A DNA stretch of 6,913 nt, taken from Burkholderiales bacterium (GTDB lineage: Bacteria; Pseudomonadota; Gammaproteobacteria; Burkholderiales; Burkholderiaceae_C). Below, piece after piece: positions 6,356 to 6,913 of this stretch (positions within the stretch are counted from its first letter, which is position 1; the number at the start of each line of letters is the position of its first letter). The stretch spans positions 1 through 6,913 of the forward strand of contig CANJKD010000124.1 in NCBI GenBank assembly GCA_947474415.1, in the 5' to 3' direction. A model generated the notes under the pieces. The model worked only from the letters and a program-made list of their open reading frames with translations. It ran no database searches and was not told the DNA's origin. The position numbers were made by a program, and so were the translations under genes.

Positions 6356-6795
6356 CGCCGGCTGTCATCACGATGGGCTTGTCAATCACCAAGTGGTCGG
6401 GCGCGACGCCGTTCCCTTCGAGGGTATGGCGCACCGCCAACGCACGGCTCTTCGCGAACTCGGCGTTTTTGTCGGCATCGCTGCTGGCATCATGGAAGCC
6501 CGAGATCAGCACCACCTTGCCAGTCTGTGTGCGGGCGGCATCGGCCACCTTCGCAAGCACCTCGGACGCTTCGGCCCGCAGCGCATCGGAGCCCAGTTCG
6601 AAGTAGATGCCGCCTTCAGTTTCAGCGGCCACGGGGGCGGCTGTCGTTGCCGTGATCGGCGTCGGCGTCGGCATGGTGGCAGGCGCAACCCCCCTGGCGG
6701 TGTGGCGCATCGTGGTGGAAGCTGCAAGCGCCACGACGCCAGCCAGCCAGCCCCATCAAGGCATGGTTCTGCTCAGCGTCGTGCGGATCGTTCAT
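6312..6795 (-). CDS. OmpA-family peptidoglycan-binding protein, frameshifted in its N-terminal leader
   Basis: The C-terminal domain (nucleotides about 6610-6312) is OmpA-like, the fold that binds peptidoglycan stem peptides in the periplasm. It shows IYFELGSDALR, then GFHDASSD with the ligand-binding Asp, NAEFAKSRALAV with the conserved Arg, and a closing ARRVELRLR. Ahead of it is a Thr/Pro/Ala linker (PTPTPITATTAAP). The translation start is clear: ATG at 6795 with GCAGGAG (6804-6810) at 8-base spacing, giving MNDPHDAEQNHALMGLAG. That frame is offset from the domain frame. The shift maps to three CTGG units at 6750-6739: with two units the frame joins as MGLAGVVALAAS, and with five as MGLAGWLAGVVALAAS, both hydrophobic and suitable as a signal or anchor helix. 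As read here, a product made without frame change lacks the OmpA domain. An internal GTG at 6734 could start the domain but would lose the leader. Confidence 0.8.
6739..6750 (-). repeat. Three tandem CTGG units at the frame break of the OmpA-family gene
   Basis: The plus strand reads CCAGCCAGCCAG followed by CC, that is CTGG three times on the coding strand. Two or five units would put the start at 6795 in frame with the OmpA domain; three do not. The tract is short for a phase-variation repeat but lies exactly at the frame break. Confidence 0.75.
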
Positions 6796-6803
6796 CTTCG
6801 ATA

Positions 6804-6810
6804 CTCCTGC
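6804..6810 (-). promoter_or_regulatory. Ribosome binding site of the OmpA-family gene
   Basis: GCAGGAG on the minus strand, 8 bases before the ATG at 6795. It is a near-ideal Shine-Dalgarno and fixes the start upstream of the frame break, ruling out the idea that the gene simply begins at the in-frame GTG 6734. Confidence 0.7.
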
Positions 6811-6822
6811 AGGGATGATTTC

Positions 6823-6828
6823 ATTTTA
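6823..6828 (-). promoter_or_regulatory. Possible -10 element for the OmpA-family gene
   Basis: TAAAAT on the minus strand, five of six matches to TATAAT, in an A/T-richer patch. The -35 position at 17-base spacing reads ATGAGG, three of six, and would lie inside the divergent plus-strand gene. A start near 6816 would leave a leader of about 20 bases with the ribosome site. The evidence is weak. Confidence 0.3.
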
Positions 6829-6838
6829 GAGTGCGGGC

Positions 6839-6913
6839 ATGGCTTCCTCATTTTCATCATTGCACCTGCGTGACCCGGAGCCGATGCTGGCCCAGGCCTT
6901 GCGCGTCTGGGGC
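6839..6913 (+). CDS. N-terminal fragment of a divergent gene, product unknown
   Basis: From the ATG at 6839 the plus strand is open for 25 codons to the window end, reading MASSFSSLHLRDPEPMLAQA and then LRVWG. Third positions are strongly G/C after the first seven codons, as expected of a gene in this genome, and the peptide is an unremarkable soluble-protein N-terminus with no signal sequence. Only a weak AGAG precedes it at 7-base spacing. The intergenic space to the OmpA-family start is just 43 bases, so the two genes would share a compact divergent promoter region. I do not recognise the product. Minus-strand frames are also open over this short stretch, so it may instead be the 5' flank of the OmpA gene. 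Confidence 0.42.
   Translation, partial: MASSFSSLHLRDPEPMLAQALRVWG

Noticed and set aside
5886..6818. Plus-strand open frame of 310 codons
   Set aside because: It runs opposite the phosphotransferase domain and the OmpA domain, both supported by motifs, and its translation is low-complexity Arg/Ser/Ala.

Overview
The window looks like chromosome from a high-GC betaproteobacterium, most likely a Burkholderiales member. This rests on strong G/C preference at third codon positions, the style of the recognisable proteins (TadA, LdcA, an unusually long family 5 solute-binding lipoprotein, an APH-AAA kinase fusion) and their tight one-strand packing. It is an inference from protein recognition, not from a database search.

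Almost everything is on the minus strand, so biological order runs from high to low coordinates. At the right edge, 25 codons of a probable plus-strand gene diverge from an OmpA-family peptidoglycan-binding protein gene (start 6795, stop 6312). That OmpA-family gene is out of frame near its start, at a run of three CTGG units. Next comes a two-domain phosphotransferase/P-loop kinase gene (6157 to 4520) broken by one in-frame TGA and two compensating single-base frameshifts. Downstream, and apparently intact, are a small one-helix membrane protein (4509 to 4246), tadA (4241 to 3651) and ldcA (GTG 3654 to 2644). These three sit 10 bases, 4 bases and a 4-base overlap from their upstream neighbours, which suggests one transcript.

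After a 163-base gap with a possible promoter comes a peptide ABC importer: a long lipoprotein solute-binding protein (2480 to 171) and, 18 bases later, the first 50 codons of its inner-membrane permease, cut off by the window edge. The rest of the transporter should lie to the left.

Functionally, tadA makes the tRNA wobble inosine, ldcA trims murein tetrapeptides in the cytoplasm, and the adjacent importer belongs to the class that takes up oligopeptides. The ldcA/importer pairing fits recovery of cell-wall peptides, but this is a context argument only. The OmpA-like domain is a further cell-wall link.

The most notable points are the cluster of disabling lesions confined to about 5.1-6.75 kb, the slippage-prone CTGG run in the OmpA gene leader, the histidine-rich tail on LdcA, the two-anchor layout of the solute-binding protein, and a 12-bp inverted repeat straddling the OmpA stop. 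I found no clear evidence of a wholly new system. There are no CRISPR arrays, insertion sequences, tRNAs or rRNAs, and no gene-free stretch over 300 bases.
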